Shown: positions 1 through 8,656 of the stretch, one piece after another
How the letters are laid out: the number at the start of each line of letters is the position of its first letter
Position numbering within the stretch: position 1 is the first letter of the stretch
DNA from: Ornatilinea apprima
GTDB taxonomy: Bacteria > Chloroflexota > Anaerolineae > Anaerolineales > Anaerolineaceae
Reading direction: 5' to 3'
NCBI RefSeq assembly: GCF_001306115.1
Contig: NZ_LGCL01000040.1
Span: 62,001 to 126,000 of the forward strand
Length of the DNA stretch: 64,000 bases
Translations under genes and position numbers: made by a program
The notes under the pieces: generated by a model
Told to the model about the DNA's origin: nothing
Seen by the model: the letters and a program-made list of their open reading frames with translations, nothing else
Databases searched by the model: none

Positions 1-770
1 CAGATATTTCGATCTGCGGGCAGGATGGTGATGACCGCACGGCTGAACTGCTGGATCAGATTCCCGGAGCGGTTTTCACCGCTGGTGATAATTCCAATGA
101 ATATGGGACCATGCGCGAATATCTTGAGTGCTTCGATCCAACCTGGGGGCGGCAAAAAGACCGCATGCACCCCAGCCCGGGCAATCATGATTATTTAACG
201 GAGCGCGCGGCCGATTATTATGCCTATTTCGGCGCGGCTGCCGGGGAGATTGACAAGGGGTATTACAGTTACGACTTGGGCGATTGGCACATTGTTGCGT
301 TAAACAGCAACTGCGGTTGGGTTGGCTGCGGGGTCGATTCGGAGCAAGTCGCCTGGCTGGCGGAAGATCTGGCTTTATCCAATAAAAAATGCACCCTGGC
401 TTACTGGCATCATCCCCGCTGGAGTTCGGGCGTGCACGGCGGATCGCCCTGGCTGGATCCTTTCTGGCAGGTGTTATACCAATACGGGGCGGAAATTGTG
501 GTTTCCGGCCATGATCACCATTTTGAACGTTTTGCGCCAATGAATCCGCAAGGTCAGATTGATGAGCAAAGGGGAATTCGCCAATTCATTGTGGGAACAG
601 GGGGGGCATCGCAGCGTGGATTTGGCGACGAGATTGAAGGCAGTGAAGTTCGCCATCGCGGAGATTATGGCGTGATTAAGTTCAATTTGTATCCGAATTA
701 TTACGAGTGGGAGTTTATTTCAATTGAAAAAGATGGTTTTTCCGATAAAGGCAGGGGAGAATGCCATTGA
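1..770 (+). CDS. Metallophosphoesterase, secreted purple-acid-phosphatase-like, 3' part
   Basis: The frame is open from the first bases of the window, so the true start and any signal peptide lie upstream. The visible part carries the calcineurin-type metal-binding blocks in order: GDNSNEYGT, then GNHDY, then a central HHPRW block, then GHDHHFER near the end. This set is characteristic of metallophosphoesterases related to purple acid phosphatase, which hydrolyse phosphate esters at a two-metal centre. The ATG at 111 lies after the first metal motif, so it cannot be the real start. No gene follows for about 400 bases. The family call is secure; substrate and location are not visible. Confidence 0.9.
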   Translation, partial: DISICGQDGDDRTAELLDQIPGAVFTAGDNSNEYGTMREYLECFDPTWGRQKDRMHPSPGNHDYLTERAADYYAYFGAAAGEIDKGYYSYDLGDWHIVALNSNCGWVGCGVDSEQVAWLAEDLALSNKKCTLAYWHHPRWSSGVHGGSPWLDPFWQVLYQYGAEIVVSGHDHHFERFAPMNPQGQIDEQRGIRQFIVGTGGASQRGFGDEIEGSEVRHRGDYGVIKFNLYPNYYEWEFISIEKDGFSDKGRGECH

Positions 771-831
771 ACGTTGAAAAACCACCCTCAGAATGTAAAA
801 AACATGCAAAATTGAAGATTAAAAGATTTAA

Positions 832-860
832 TTGACGCGGATTTTTCAACGTGCTATACT
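832..860 (+). promoter_or_regulatory. Strong sigma-70-type promoter of the exopolysaccharide operon
   Basis: TTGACG (832-837), a 17-base spacer and TATACT (855-860), with an extended -10 TG at 852-853. Transcription should begin near 867, giving an untranslated leader of about 310 nt before the BY-kinase gene. Nothing was seen in 771-831. Confidence 0.75.
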
Positions 861-866
861 GAAATG

Positions 867-1179
867 GGATGGTTAGTGTTATATAGACAACTTAAAAAAT
901 CCTTGAAGTAAATCGTACATTGGAGAAGTGGCCTGCTACAGCGGGGGAAGCCACGATCATCATGTACAATGAAACCAGCGCTCAGGGTGGTTTTATAGCG
1001 ATTTCTTCGGGGATTTTTTGGTTTTAATGAGTTGCTTCGACCGGTTGCAGCCAGTCGAAGCAGTTGACTCGGGGCACGGTCAAGCACCCTCTGTACGCAT
1101 TTAATTATACTAGTGAAACCCTATGCCCCAAACTGAGGTGTCAACCTTTTAAGATTGTTCACAAGAAAAGGGGACAAAA
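867..1179 (+). promoter_or_regulatory. Long structured leader RNA, candidate cis-regulatory RNA
   Basis: Seen by pairing bases by hand. An outer helix joins 894-915 with 999-1019: 21 pairs, one bulged U and two G-U pairs. It encloses hairpin A (GTACAT 915-920 with ATGTAC 962-967; inner GTGGC 928-932 with GCCAC 950-954) and hairpin B (969-977 with 988-996, including AAACCA/TGGTTT). Almost no bases are left unpaired at the three-way junction. Downstream are a 9-bp hairpin (1033-1041 with 1054-1062), a long-range GGGGCA/TGCCCC stem, and a CCTTTT/AAAAGG hairpin that would cover the ribosome-binding site just before 1180. The outer helix has an A6 5' strand and a U6 3' strand, so it could also act as a terminator. 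It matches no riboswitch class I know by sequence. Confidence 0.5.
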
Positions 1180-3402
1180 ATGCTTTCGAATCGAGAAGCC
1201 GTGGGGCTAAAATGGTTAGCCAATTGGAATTCACCATCCTTGCGGATCGTGTTGGGTTGTGTTCTGATTGCCACGTTGATTGCATGCCTGGTCATTCTTC
1301 TGATTCCGCCAACCTATAAATCAAGCACCCTTTTATTAATCGAACCCTCGCCAGGATTGGTGACGGATGATTACAGCAGCATCATCGCCGGGGAGCAGCT
1401 AGCGTTCACCTACAGCCAGTTGATGGTGGAAAAGCAGATTTTGGAGACTGCCATCCGCCGGCTGGAACTGGATCTGGAGCCGGAGGACCTGGCGCGCCGG
1501 GTTTCCGCTGAACCGGTGAGTAATACCCAATTGATCCGCCTGAGCGTGCGCGATTCTTCTCCACAAAACGCCGCTTTATTGGCAGAGACTATCGCAGACG
1601 AATTTGTGCAGCATGTGCGCTTGCTGGAGCGAGAGAAATTTGGGGAGTCGATCAGCGGCCTGCAGGCGGAAATGGAGAGCCAGACGACTCTTATCAGCGC
1701 GAATCAAGCCAGGGTAGATAGCCTCAGCTCTCAAAGCATTGCACACGGGTCAAAAATGGTTCACTTACAAAGCCAGATTGACCTTGACCGGGGTGACTAT
1801 CAGTTCCTGCAGCAAAGCTATTTTGTGGCTCAATCTCAAGCGGATCAGATCGCAGAGAAAATCCAGATCGTTGAAGATGCTGTGGTTAAAGAAGCAGCCG
1901 GTTCCCGAGGATTTTCAGCGTATTTGACGCTTCTGGTTGATCCTTCGTTGATTATTGGCCAGGGGACGTATTCAACAGTTACAAACAGCGCCCGGGTGGC
2001 CTCGGCGTATGGAGAAATCTGGACCGGCGAGTCGTATATGCAGGCGGTAATTGATGAGTTGGGGTTGGATCGGGATGCTGATGACCTCGCCAACGATGTT
2101 TATTTCGAGCCGATCCCCAGCACTCAGCTCGTGCGCCTGCGGGTGGATGACCCCTCTGCTGCCCAGGCAAAGACGCTGGTTGAAGTGATTGGTAGAAACA
2201 TCGTTCAAACCACGCAAACGCAGCTTGCCAGACCATACACCGACCGTATGCAGGCCCTTCAAAAGCAAATGGATGAGCTTTCGGCGCAGATTGAATCGGC
2301 TCAGGCCGAAATCATGACCATTTCGGCCCAAAAGGCGCAAATCGAGGCAGACCTGATCAAAGAGGAATCCGCGAAAACGAAGCTTTCGCAGGATTATCAG
2401 GTGTTGTACGACCAAATGGAGCAATTGCGAAAAAATGCCAACCAGGCTTCCAACTCAGTGATGGTTGTTGCTCAACCTTCCATACCAGACAGGCCCACAC
2501 AAGACAGGTTGTTATATGTGCTTTTGGCGGCCCTGCTGGGTGGTACGGTGGGAATCGGAGCGGCTTTTGTGCTTGACCAGCTTGATGAAACGGTGAGAAT
2601 TCGCCAAGATGTGACCAGCAAGATGGGACTGAATCTCCTGGGTTGTATTGACGCTCAAAAAAACGGCGATTCAGGCCTGGAAATGGATGTCCATCCCCGC
2701 TCCAAAGTGGCAGAAGATTTTCGTACTCTGGCAATAAATCTCTGCTCCGTAAATGCGCAAAACCCCATCCGCACGCTGCTCATATCCAGTCCGGGCATGG
2801 CCGAAGGAAAATCCGTTGTTACAGCCAACTTGGCGCTGGCTTTGGCGCGCCTGGGTTTGAAAATTCTGGTGGTTGACGCGGATTTGCGCCTGCCCAGTTT
2901 GCACCGTATATTTGGCGTAGATCAGGAAAATGGGCTGAGCGAGGCGCTGGTTTCTGGAAAAGGAACGGATCACTTGAAAACGACCAAAGAAGCCGGGGTC
3001 AAGATTATGACCAGCGGCAGCCTGCCCCCCAATCCCTCAGAATTGTTGAACTCGAAGAAATTGACCATCCTGCTGGAAAAATTATCGCAGCAGGCGGACC
3101 TGGTTCTGGTCGACAGCCCACCCATCCTTTCAGTCGCGGACTCAATAATTTTGGCCGGGGAGTTGGATGGGACGATGCTTGTTGCCCGCTCGGGTATGAC
3201 CACCCGAAAAATGTTGAGAGAAGCAGAGGAGAATTTGCGTCAGGTGAGAGGCAATTTAATTGGGGTGGTTCTGAATGGTGTGCCGCGTGACCAGCATTCA
3301 GCATATCGCTATGAAAGTGGAGAGGAGGAGCGCCCGTCAGCCCAGCGATGGTTTGATGTTCTTCAGTATTGGGTAAAAACGCCATGGTTCAAGAAAAAAT
3401 GA
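1180..3402 (+). CDS. Exopolysaccharide chain-length regulator / BY-kinase (Wzz plus tyrosine autokinase)
   Basis: Polysaccharide co-polymerase of 740 residues that should set chain length and export in a Wzx/Wzy pathway. TM1 is at about 20-43 and TM2 at about 443-465. The C-terminal BY-kinase domain has Walker A (PGMAEGKS, about 538-545), Walker A' (VVDADLRLP, about 564) and Walker B (LVLVDSPP, about 640). The extracytoplasmic part appears to hold two Wzz-like copies: about 49-190 and 248-400 share a similar block (NTQLIRLSV and STQLVRLRV) about 200 residues apart, each followed by coiled coil. The C-terminal tyrosine tail is poor, with only a YRY and one more Tyr. AAGGGG lies before the ATG. 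First gene of the operon. Confidence 0.93.
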   Translation: MLSNREAVGLKWLANWNSPSLRIVLGCVLIATLIACLVILLIPPTYKSSTLLLIEPSPGLVTDDYSSIIAGEQLAFTYSQLMVEKQILETAIRRLELDLEPEDLARRVSAEPVSNTQLIRLSVRDSSPQNAALLAETIADEFVQHVRLLEREKFGESISGLQAEMESQTTLISANQARVDSLSSQSIAHGSKMVHLQSQIDLDRGDYQFLQQSYFVAQSQADQIAEKIQIVEDAVVKEAAGSRGFSAYLTLLVDPSLIIGQGTYSTVTNSARVASAYGEIWTGESYMQAVIDELGLDRDADDLANDVYFEPIPSTQLVRLRVDDPSAAQAKTLVEVIGRNIVQTTQTQLARPYTDRMQALQKQMDELSAQIESAQAEIMTISAQKAQIEADLIKEESAKTKLSQDYQVLYDQMEQLRKNANQASNSVMVVAQPSIPDRPTQDRLLYVLLAALLGGTVGIGAAFVLDQLDETVRIRQDVTSKMGLNLLGCIDAQKNGDSGLEMDVHPRSKVAEDFRTLAINLCSVNAQNPIRTLLISSPGMAEGKSVVTANLALALARLGLKILVVDADLRLPSLHRIFGVDQENGLSEALVSGKGTDHLKTTKEAGVKIMTSGSLPPNPSELLNSKKLTILLEKLSQQADLVLVDSPPILSVADSIILAGELDGTMLVARSGMTTRKMLREAEENLRQVRGNLIGVVLNGVPRDQHSAYRYESGEEERPSAQRWFDVLQYWVKTPWFKKK

Positions 3403-4976
3403 GGGAGGAGTCACCGCTCTGGAAAGCAACCATTTTGTTAGGAATGGCGACCCTGCTGACACGCGCCACCAACTTTCTAACTCAAATGGTGATCGCCCAT
3501 CATTTTGGTGTCAATCTGGACGCTGATGCTTACTTTTTGGTTGAGAATGGGATGTTAATTGCGGGTAGTTTTTTGATTACCAGTTTTTCCGTGGCTTTCA
3601 TCCCCATCTGGACGAATTCCCATATCCATGAGGGGCCTCGCGCGGCGAACCGCTTTCATTATGGATTTGTGGTCCTGGCGATGGCTGCATCACTGGGGTT
3701 GTCTGTTGTCGTGGGATTGGTCGGTTTTGCTTTCAGCTCATTGCTTTTGCAGAGCGGTGTTGACCCGCTCTTGCAAGCGACGGGCCGTCTGATGCTGGTG
3801 GCGTCTCCGGCGGTTGCTTTGATGGGCTTTACCGTAGGGTGCACCAGCATTCTGCAGGCAAACCGTCATTTTCTGATACCAGAATTGGGCAACATTTCTT
3901 ACAACCTGGTTTTACTGGTTGCCGCGTTGTTTTTCGCGGCCCGGCTGGGAATGATCAGCCTGGCCTGGGCGACGGTTTTGGCGGCTGTTGTGCGGCTGCT
4001 GGTGCAGGTCCCTGCCAGTCGGAAAATCAGTTCCTTTCAGACTGGTAAAGGCGATCAGTCAGCCGGTCTTGGTCTGGTTCAAAAACGAGTACTGCCCATT
4101 TTCGCGGCGTACGCAGGCACGCAGGTTACCTTGCTGCTTGGCAACCTTATGGCTTCCAACCTGCCCGCCGGGTCTGTATCCGCACTGGTGTATGCCAGCC
4201 GGGTGATGTTGCTGCCGGTGGGTATTCTGGTGCTGCCGCTGCAGACCACAATTTTACCTACCCTGTCGCAGCAGGTGGCGCACAAAGACTTGCGGTTGCT
4301 GGGAAAAACCATGTTGGATACCTTTCGCATGCTGGTTTTGGTTGGAATTCCAATCAGTGTTGGGATTGTGTTCTTGAGGCTGCCGTTGGTTCAGTTGCTG
4401 TACCAAAGAGGCGCGTTTGATGCAGCGGCTTCGGCGCTGACGGCTGATCTACTCGCCTTTTTCGCGCTGGGCCTGCCGGCGGTGGCGTTGTTAATGTTGA
4501 TTAATAGTGTGTATTGCGCGATGGGCGACATGCAGGCGCTGGTTTTGGTGAATGGTTTTCATTGGGCCGCGACTGCGCTTCTGGGCGCGGTGTTGGTGCG
4601 GGTGGCTGGCGCAAGCGGCGCGGCGATGTCTATTTCAATATCCACCACACTGGCTTGTGTTCTAGGTTTAGCGCGGCTGAAGAAAAGCATTCCCACCTTC
4701 AAGCTGAATGGGTTGGTGGAGGTGGTGGCTAAATCCGCTATCGCGTCTGGGGTTATGTTCTTGCTTTTGACGGGCGCGAATCTTTTGATGACCCAGGGAT
4801 TGAAACTGCAGTTGACCTGGCAGTGGACGGAGGCGGTCTTACAAATTGTTCTGGCTGTTTTGCTCGGCGGTTCCAGTTTTACGATAGCTGCCTGGTTATT
4901 GAAAATTGATGAGTTTCAGGTATGGCGCGAAAGAATGAGTTTTTCCAAATCGTCCCTGCGAATCCGCGCGCGATGA
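3384..4976 (+). CDS. MurJ/MVF-type lipid-linked oligosaccharide flippase (Wzx role)
   Basis: Polytopic protein of about 530 residues with 12-14 predicted helices and the MurJ/MVIN pattern, including an N-terminal GMATLLTRATNFLTQ helix and a YQRGAFD motif in the middle. Within this cluster it most likely flips the undecaprenyl-linked repeat unit rather than lipid II (inference from context). It overlaps the kinase gene. Candidate starts are ATG 3384, ATG 3399 (an ATGA overlap with the upstream stop) and TTG 3369; none has a clear Shine-Dalgarno sequence, so translational coupling is likely. I used 3384. The next gene follows after 15 bases. Confidence 0.88.
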   Translation: MVQEKMREESPLWKATILLGMATLLTRATNFLTQMVIAHHFGVNLDADAYFLVENGMLIAGSFLITSFSVAFIPIWTNSHIHEGPRAANRFHYGFVVLAMAASLGLSVVVGLVGFAFSSLLLQSGVDPLLQATGRLMLVASPAVALMGFTVGCTSILQANRHFLIPELGNISYNLVLLVAALFFAARLGMISLAWATVLAAVVRLLVQVPASRKISSFQTGKGDQSAGLGLVQKRVLPIFAAYAGTQVTLLLGNLMASNLPAGSVSALVYASRVMLLPVGILVLPLQTTILPTLSQQVAHKDLRLLGKTMLDTFRMLVLVGIPISVGIVFLRLPLVQLLYQRGAFDAAASALTADLLAFFALGLPAVALLMLINSVYCAMGDMQALVLVNGFHWAATALLGAVLVRVAGASGAAMSISISTTLACVLGLARLKKSIPTFKLNGLVEVVAKSAIASGVMFLLLTGANLLMTQGLKLQLTWQWTEAVLQIVLAVLLGGSSFTIAAWLLKIDEFQVWRERMSFSKSSLRIRAR

Positions 4977-4991
4977 AAAGGAGCCTGTCTG

Positions 4992-6326
4992 GTGATCAGA
5001 CAATTCGTCTCTGGCAGTAAGAAATGGATGACCTGGTTTGCCATTGCGGCGATGCTGGCCAGTGGATTCCTGGCAGTTTTTTCTCAATGGATCATCGCCG
5101 TGATAGAGCAGAGCGGCTACCCGGCTTGGTTCAGTCTGGCGTTTCTGACAGGCTGTATATTATTGGTGGGAGTGGGCTTTACTGCGTATGAGGTGTTGGT
5201 CTGGTTGTGCTTTTCACTGATCGGCTTTGTTCGCATTGAGCCGGCGCCTTTTGATTATTTGTTGCTGGTGGTAATGGCCATCGGCTGGGCGCGGGGAAAG
5301 TTGGAATTATTCAATGTCCGGCAGAATGTATTGGTGCTATCGGGATTGTGGATTTTTATTTTGGCCAACCTGGTCTCCATGGTAGGGGTGGCCGCCCAGC
5401 CGGCGAGCTGGCGGTTCATGCTGATCACCTTCTATTTGCTGGTTCTCTTTCTGTTTGTGCGTTTGTATGGGCATGATGAAAAGGCGATCCATATTCTTCT
5501 GGCCGGCTATCTGGTCAGCGCGACGGTCAACGCGGTGCTGGTCATCTTGGGGCTATTAGGTCTAGGGTTTGCTTCGTCAATGGTCGGCTGGTCGATTCGA
5601 GGGGTGGGGTTCTTTAAGGACCCGAACGTTTTTGGTGCGTATATGGCATCAGCTGCCATGATCGCGATGGACAGGATTGTTCACTCCAAGGGGCGCTGGT
5701 ATCGGATTGTTGGGTATGGGGTTTTGACGTTCCTGTTGGGATTTACGGCGGTTTACTCTCTCTCGCGAGCGGTGTGGGTCAGCCTGGTTCTCAGTATTGG
5801 GGTTTATGCATGGATGTTGGCAAAAGAAGCTCCCCGTTCAGCCGTGATTGTTTTATCAGTGCTGCTTGCATTGGCAATTACAGCGGTGTTCTTTTTACAG
5901 TCTTCGCAAATGGCGGCCTTTGTGTCTGCGCACATGCGCCTGCAAGATTACGACATGGCCCGTTTCGGAAACCAGTACCAGGGGTTGATTGCTGGGCTTA
6001 CTCAACCGCTTGGTGTGGGTCCGGCTGGCTGGCCGAACGCGCACAGTCTATATGTAAAAACCCTGGCCGAGCACGGGTTGTTGGGTCTGGTGTCGTTGGG
6101 AATGGTGATCGTTGGTTCCATTTGGCCGCTGATTCGCAGAGTTGCAGTTATGGATGGTTCACGCAGGGCACTATCCGCACAGGTGCTGCTGGCGATTCTG
6201 ATTGGCCAATTGGTTAACAGCGTGGTCATTGATTCGATCCATTGGAGGCATCTATGGGTGCTGCTGGGGATCGCCTGGGCTTTTTCGGATGGGCCGGTCA
6301 CAAAGCAAGGAGAAGAGAATGGCTAA
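4992..6326 (+). CDS. O-antigen ligase/polymerase-like membrane protein (Wzy role)
   Basis: Protein of 444 residues with about 11 hydrophobic segments. The diagnostic part is a FFKDPNVFGAYM loop followed by SLSRAVWVSL, as in Wzy_C/O-antigen ligase family members, where this region binds the polyprenyl-linked substrate. It should join repeat units at the outer face of the membrane. It starts with GTG behind AAAAGGAG at optimal spacing. Its last 8 bases overlap the next gene. With the flippase and the BY-kinase it completes a Wzx/Wzy/Wzz export set. Confidence 0.87.
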   Translation: MIRQFVSGSKKWMTWFAIAAMLASGFLAVFSQWIIAVIEQSGYPAWFSLAFLTGCILLVGVGFTAYEVLVWLCFSLIGFVRIEPAPFDYLLLVVMAIGWARGKLELFNVRQNVLVLSGLWIFILANLVSMVGVAAQPASWRFMLITFYLLVLFLFVRLYGHDEKAIHILLAGYLVSATVNAVLVILGLLGLGFASSMVGWSIRGVGFFKDPNVFGAYMASAAMIAMDRIVHSKGRWYRIVGYGVLTFLLGFTAVYSLSRAVWVSLVLSIGVYAWMLAKEAPRSAVIVLSVLLALAITAVFFLQSSQMAAFVSAHMRLQDYDMARFGNQYQGLIAGLTQPLGVGPAGWPNAHSLYVKTLAEHGLLGLVSLGMVIVGSIWPLIRRVAVMDGSRRALSAQVLLAILIGQLVNSVVIDSIHWRHLWVLLGIAWAFSDGPVTKQGEENG

Positions 6327-7476
6327 GGTCTTCACCCTGCTGATTGCGCTGGCCGGATTGGTCATCATTGCCTTTGGCGGCTGCGTACGCCCCGCTGCTC
6401 CGCTGCAACAGATTTCACCGATTGAACCCGCCATAATGAGCGCGAACCCGATAGGTAGTGCTTCTGCCACCAACTCATGCACGCCGTTTTTGCCTCGCTC
6501 GCCAACGCCAACCGCGACTTTCACGCCCATTCTATCCCCCACTGCAACGCCAACATCCGCGCCGATTCCTGCCTCGCCCGCATCTCCGCGGCCGGTGAGA
6601 ACAAGCCCTGCGCCGCCATCCACCTTGCCAGAGGATCAAGAATCCCAACCCCATCCAACCGATGATCAGGGCAGCCTGCATCCTCATCCATTTTATGGAA
6701 TGGAGTTTGTGCCCACGAAGGATTTTGAAACGGTGCGCGGCTTGGGTATTGAAGTGATTGGCCAGACTTTCGCGCATGACGGCTCGCCCGCCAGCTGGAA
6801 AGCCCAACTTGACCTGGCAGAAGATGCCGGTTTGCGCGTGATCGCCTGGTTGTGGCCGCAGGGTTGGACCTGGGAAGGAGACCAGTGGGTGATTGATGAA
6901 CAGGCGCGTTCTTTTTTGGAAACGGTGGCTGGGAACGAGGCGCTGTTTGCTGTGTATGTTTTCAACGAACCCTACTGGCAGGAGTGCTGGGGCTGCGGTT
7001 ACACCACTTCTCAGCAGCAAAAGTTGTATTCGCAGATCAAAGCGATTCGAAACGTGCCCATCTTCTCAGCCGTGGACAGCATGCGGTTTTGGACGGATTA
7101 CTCGCCTGAGACGGCTTTCGCGGACGGTATTTGTGATTATTGCGCCACCTGGTATTACCCCGTGACTCAGGATGGATTTGATCAGGACGAATTGCGGGCG
7201 CGCATCGCTGCCGATCTTTCTACCGCCCGGCAGCGCGCGCCGAAGAGCAAAATTGTGTGGTATATGCAGGCTTTTGCCGGCGCCGAGTCCGGTTACCGTG
7301 TGCCAACCGCGAATGAAATGGAAGAAATAGCCCGGATTGTATACGAAGCAGGGGTTGACGGCGCGATGTGGTATGTATGGTCATTTAATTCCCTATACAA
7401 TGATACGCTGTGCCGTCATCCGGAACTGTTTGCAACGGTTCGTAAGATTTACGAAGAGACGGTACTACTGCATTAG
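6319..7476 (+). CDS. Lipoprotein with clan-A glycoside hydrolase-like TIM barrel
   Basis: Protein of 385 residues with a lipoprotein signal: hydrophobic LLIALAGLVIIAFGGC, cysteine near residue 25. A Pro/Thr/Ser-rich spacer runs to about residue 120. The remainder resembles a clan-A (beta/alpha)8 glycosidase: a VFNEPYWQE block gives the usual Asn-Glu-Pro acid/base site, and aromatic-rich strands follow (VIAWLWPQGW, ATWYYPV, GAMWYVWSF). The start was chosen at ATG 6319, which has AAGGAG before it and yields the lipobox; upstream in-frame starts do not. In this operon it may trim or release the polysaccharide at the cell surface (inference). The exact GH family is unknown. Confidence 0.75.
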   Translation: MAKVFTLLIALAGLVIIAFGGCVRPAAPLQQISPIEPAIMSANPIGSASATNSCTPFLPRSPTPTATFTPILSPTATPTSAPIPASPASPRPVRTSPAPPSTLPEDQESQPHPTDDQGSLHPHPFYGMEFVPTKDFETVRGLGIEVIGQTFAHDGSPASWKAQLDLAEDAGLRVIAWLWPQGWTWEGDQWVIDEQARSFLETVAGNEALFAVYVFNEPYWQECWGCGYTTSQQQKLYSQIKAIRNVPIFSAVDSMRFWTDYSPETAFADGICDYCATWYYPVTQDGFDQDELRARIAADLSTARQRAPKSKIVWYMQAFAGAESGYRVPTANEMEEIARIVYEAGVDGAMWYVWSFNSLYNDTLCRHPELFATVRKIYEETVLLH

Positions 7477-7501
7477 GCGCCCGACCAGCCAGGAGGTGCG
7501 G

Positions 7502-8647
7502 ATGAGAAAGACGCTTCAGATTACCGGCGATTCACCGTATGGAGGGGCAGGGTATTTGATTCTGCGCTGGTGTCAATTCCTCGTTGTCAACGGCTGGCAG
7601 GTGGATGTGCTGGCAACCAACCCCCAATGGGTTGCCATGCTGAAGGAGATTCCGGGGCTGAAGGTGATAGAAGATATTCTCATTCCGCGCGATATTTCTC
7701 CGCTTAAAGATGCGCAGGCTTTCTCCAAGTTAATCAAACTGCTGAGGCGCACCCGCTATGATGTTGTTCATACCTACACAGCCACACCTGGTTTTGTGGG
7801 CAGGCTGGCCGCGCGGGCGGCGGGTGTACCCGTGATTGTGCATCACCAGGCCGGTTGGACGGTAACAGAGTTCTCTACACCGCTGCAAAGGATCATCTAT
7901 ACTCCCCTCGAATACCTGGCAGTCGCGGCTTCCACCTGTTCCATCTGCGTCAGCCACGCCGTGGAGCGCCAGGCGTATGACTTGCACATTGCCCCGCCGA
8001 AGAAGCTGGTGGTGATCTGTAATGGAATCAATCCGCAGCCCTTTTTCGAGGCCTGCCAAAATGGCGCCAGAGAAATGTTTCGCGGGAGGCTTGGAATCCC
8101 AGATGGACACCTGCTGATTGGGAATACGGGCAGGCTGGCACCGCAAAAAGATAACCAGACATTGATTGAAGCGATGAAGATTTTTCAAACACTCCAACCC
8201 GAAACCCCGTTCACGCTGCTGATCGCGGGCGAGGGACAGGAGCGGGCTGAATTGGAGCGGCTGGTGGATTCGCTGGGGCTGGCAGGACGGGTAAAACTGT
8301 TGGGCTTTGTGGAAGATATTCCCACCTTTCTGGCAGGTGTAGATATGTTCATCAGTCCTTCGTTATGGGAAGGGCTGTCAATTTCTCTGTTGGAGGCCAT
8401 GGCGGCTGCCAAACCGATTATTACCACCACTATCCTGCCCAACGCAGAACTGATTGAGCATGAAGTCAACGGATTGTTGGTGTCCCCAAGGCGGCCAGAT
8501 CAGATTGCTGAGGCCGTCCAGCGCCTGTGGCAAGACCGCGCCCTGGCAGTCCGCTGTGGGGAAGCGGCCCGGCAGCGTGTCGTAGATCACTATTCGATTG
8601 AGCGCATGTTTAACGAGACCCTTGAACTTTATCAGGTTCAGAAGTGA
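7502..8647 (+). CDS. Glycosyltransferase family 4 (GT-B fold)
   Basis: Protein of 381 residues with the GT4 layout: an N-terminal acceptor domain starting with GDSPYGGAG, a conserved NGINPQPF turn, the nucleotide-binding NTGRLAPQKDNQTLIEA block, and the EGLSISLLEAMAAAKPII signature (E-x7-E) that binds the sugar nucleotide. It should add one sugar to the lipid-linked repeat unit on the cytoplasmic side. ATG 7502 is preceded by AGGAGGTG, which decides the start. It is the only classical glycosyltransferase in the operon besides the initiating transferase, so further ones may lie elsewhere or the repeat may be short. Confidence 0.93.
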   Translation: MRKTLQITGDSPYGGAGYLILRWCQFLVVNGWQVDVLATNPQWVAMLKEIPGLKVIEDILIPRDISPLKDAQAFSKLIKLLRRTRYDVVHTYTATPGFVGRLAARAAGVPVIVHHQAGWTVTEFSTPLQRIIYTPLEYLAVAASTCSICVSHAVERQAYDLHIAPPKKLVVICNGINPQPFFEACQNGAREMFRGRLGIPDGHLLIGNTGRLAPQKDNQTLIEAMKIFQTLQPETPFTLLIAGEGQERAELERLVDSLGLAGRVKLLGFVEDIPTFLAGVDMFISPSLWEGLSISLLEAMAAAKPIITTTILPNAELIEHEVNGLLVSPRRPDQIAEAVQRLWQDRALAVRCGEAARQRVVDHYSIERMFNETLELYQVQK

Positions 8648-8656
8648 GGTGGCGCT

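Noticed and set aside
867..1179. c-di-GMP riboswitch or 6S RNA as identity of the leader
   Set aside because: The conserved GEMM core is not present, and the fold is a branched junction rather than the single rod with a central bubble of 6S RNA.
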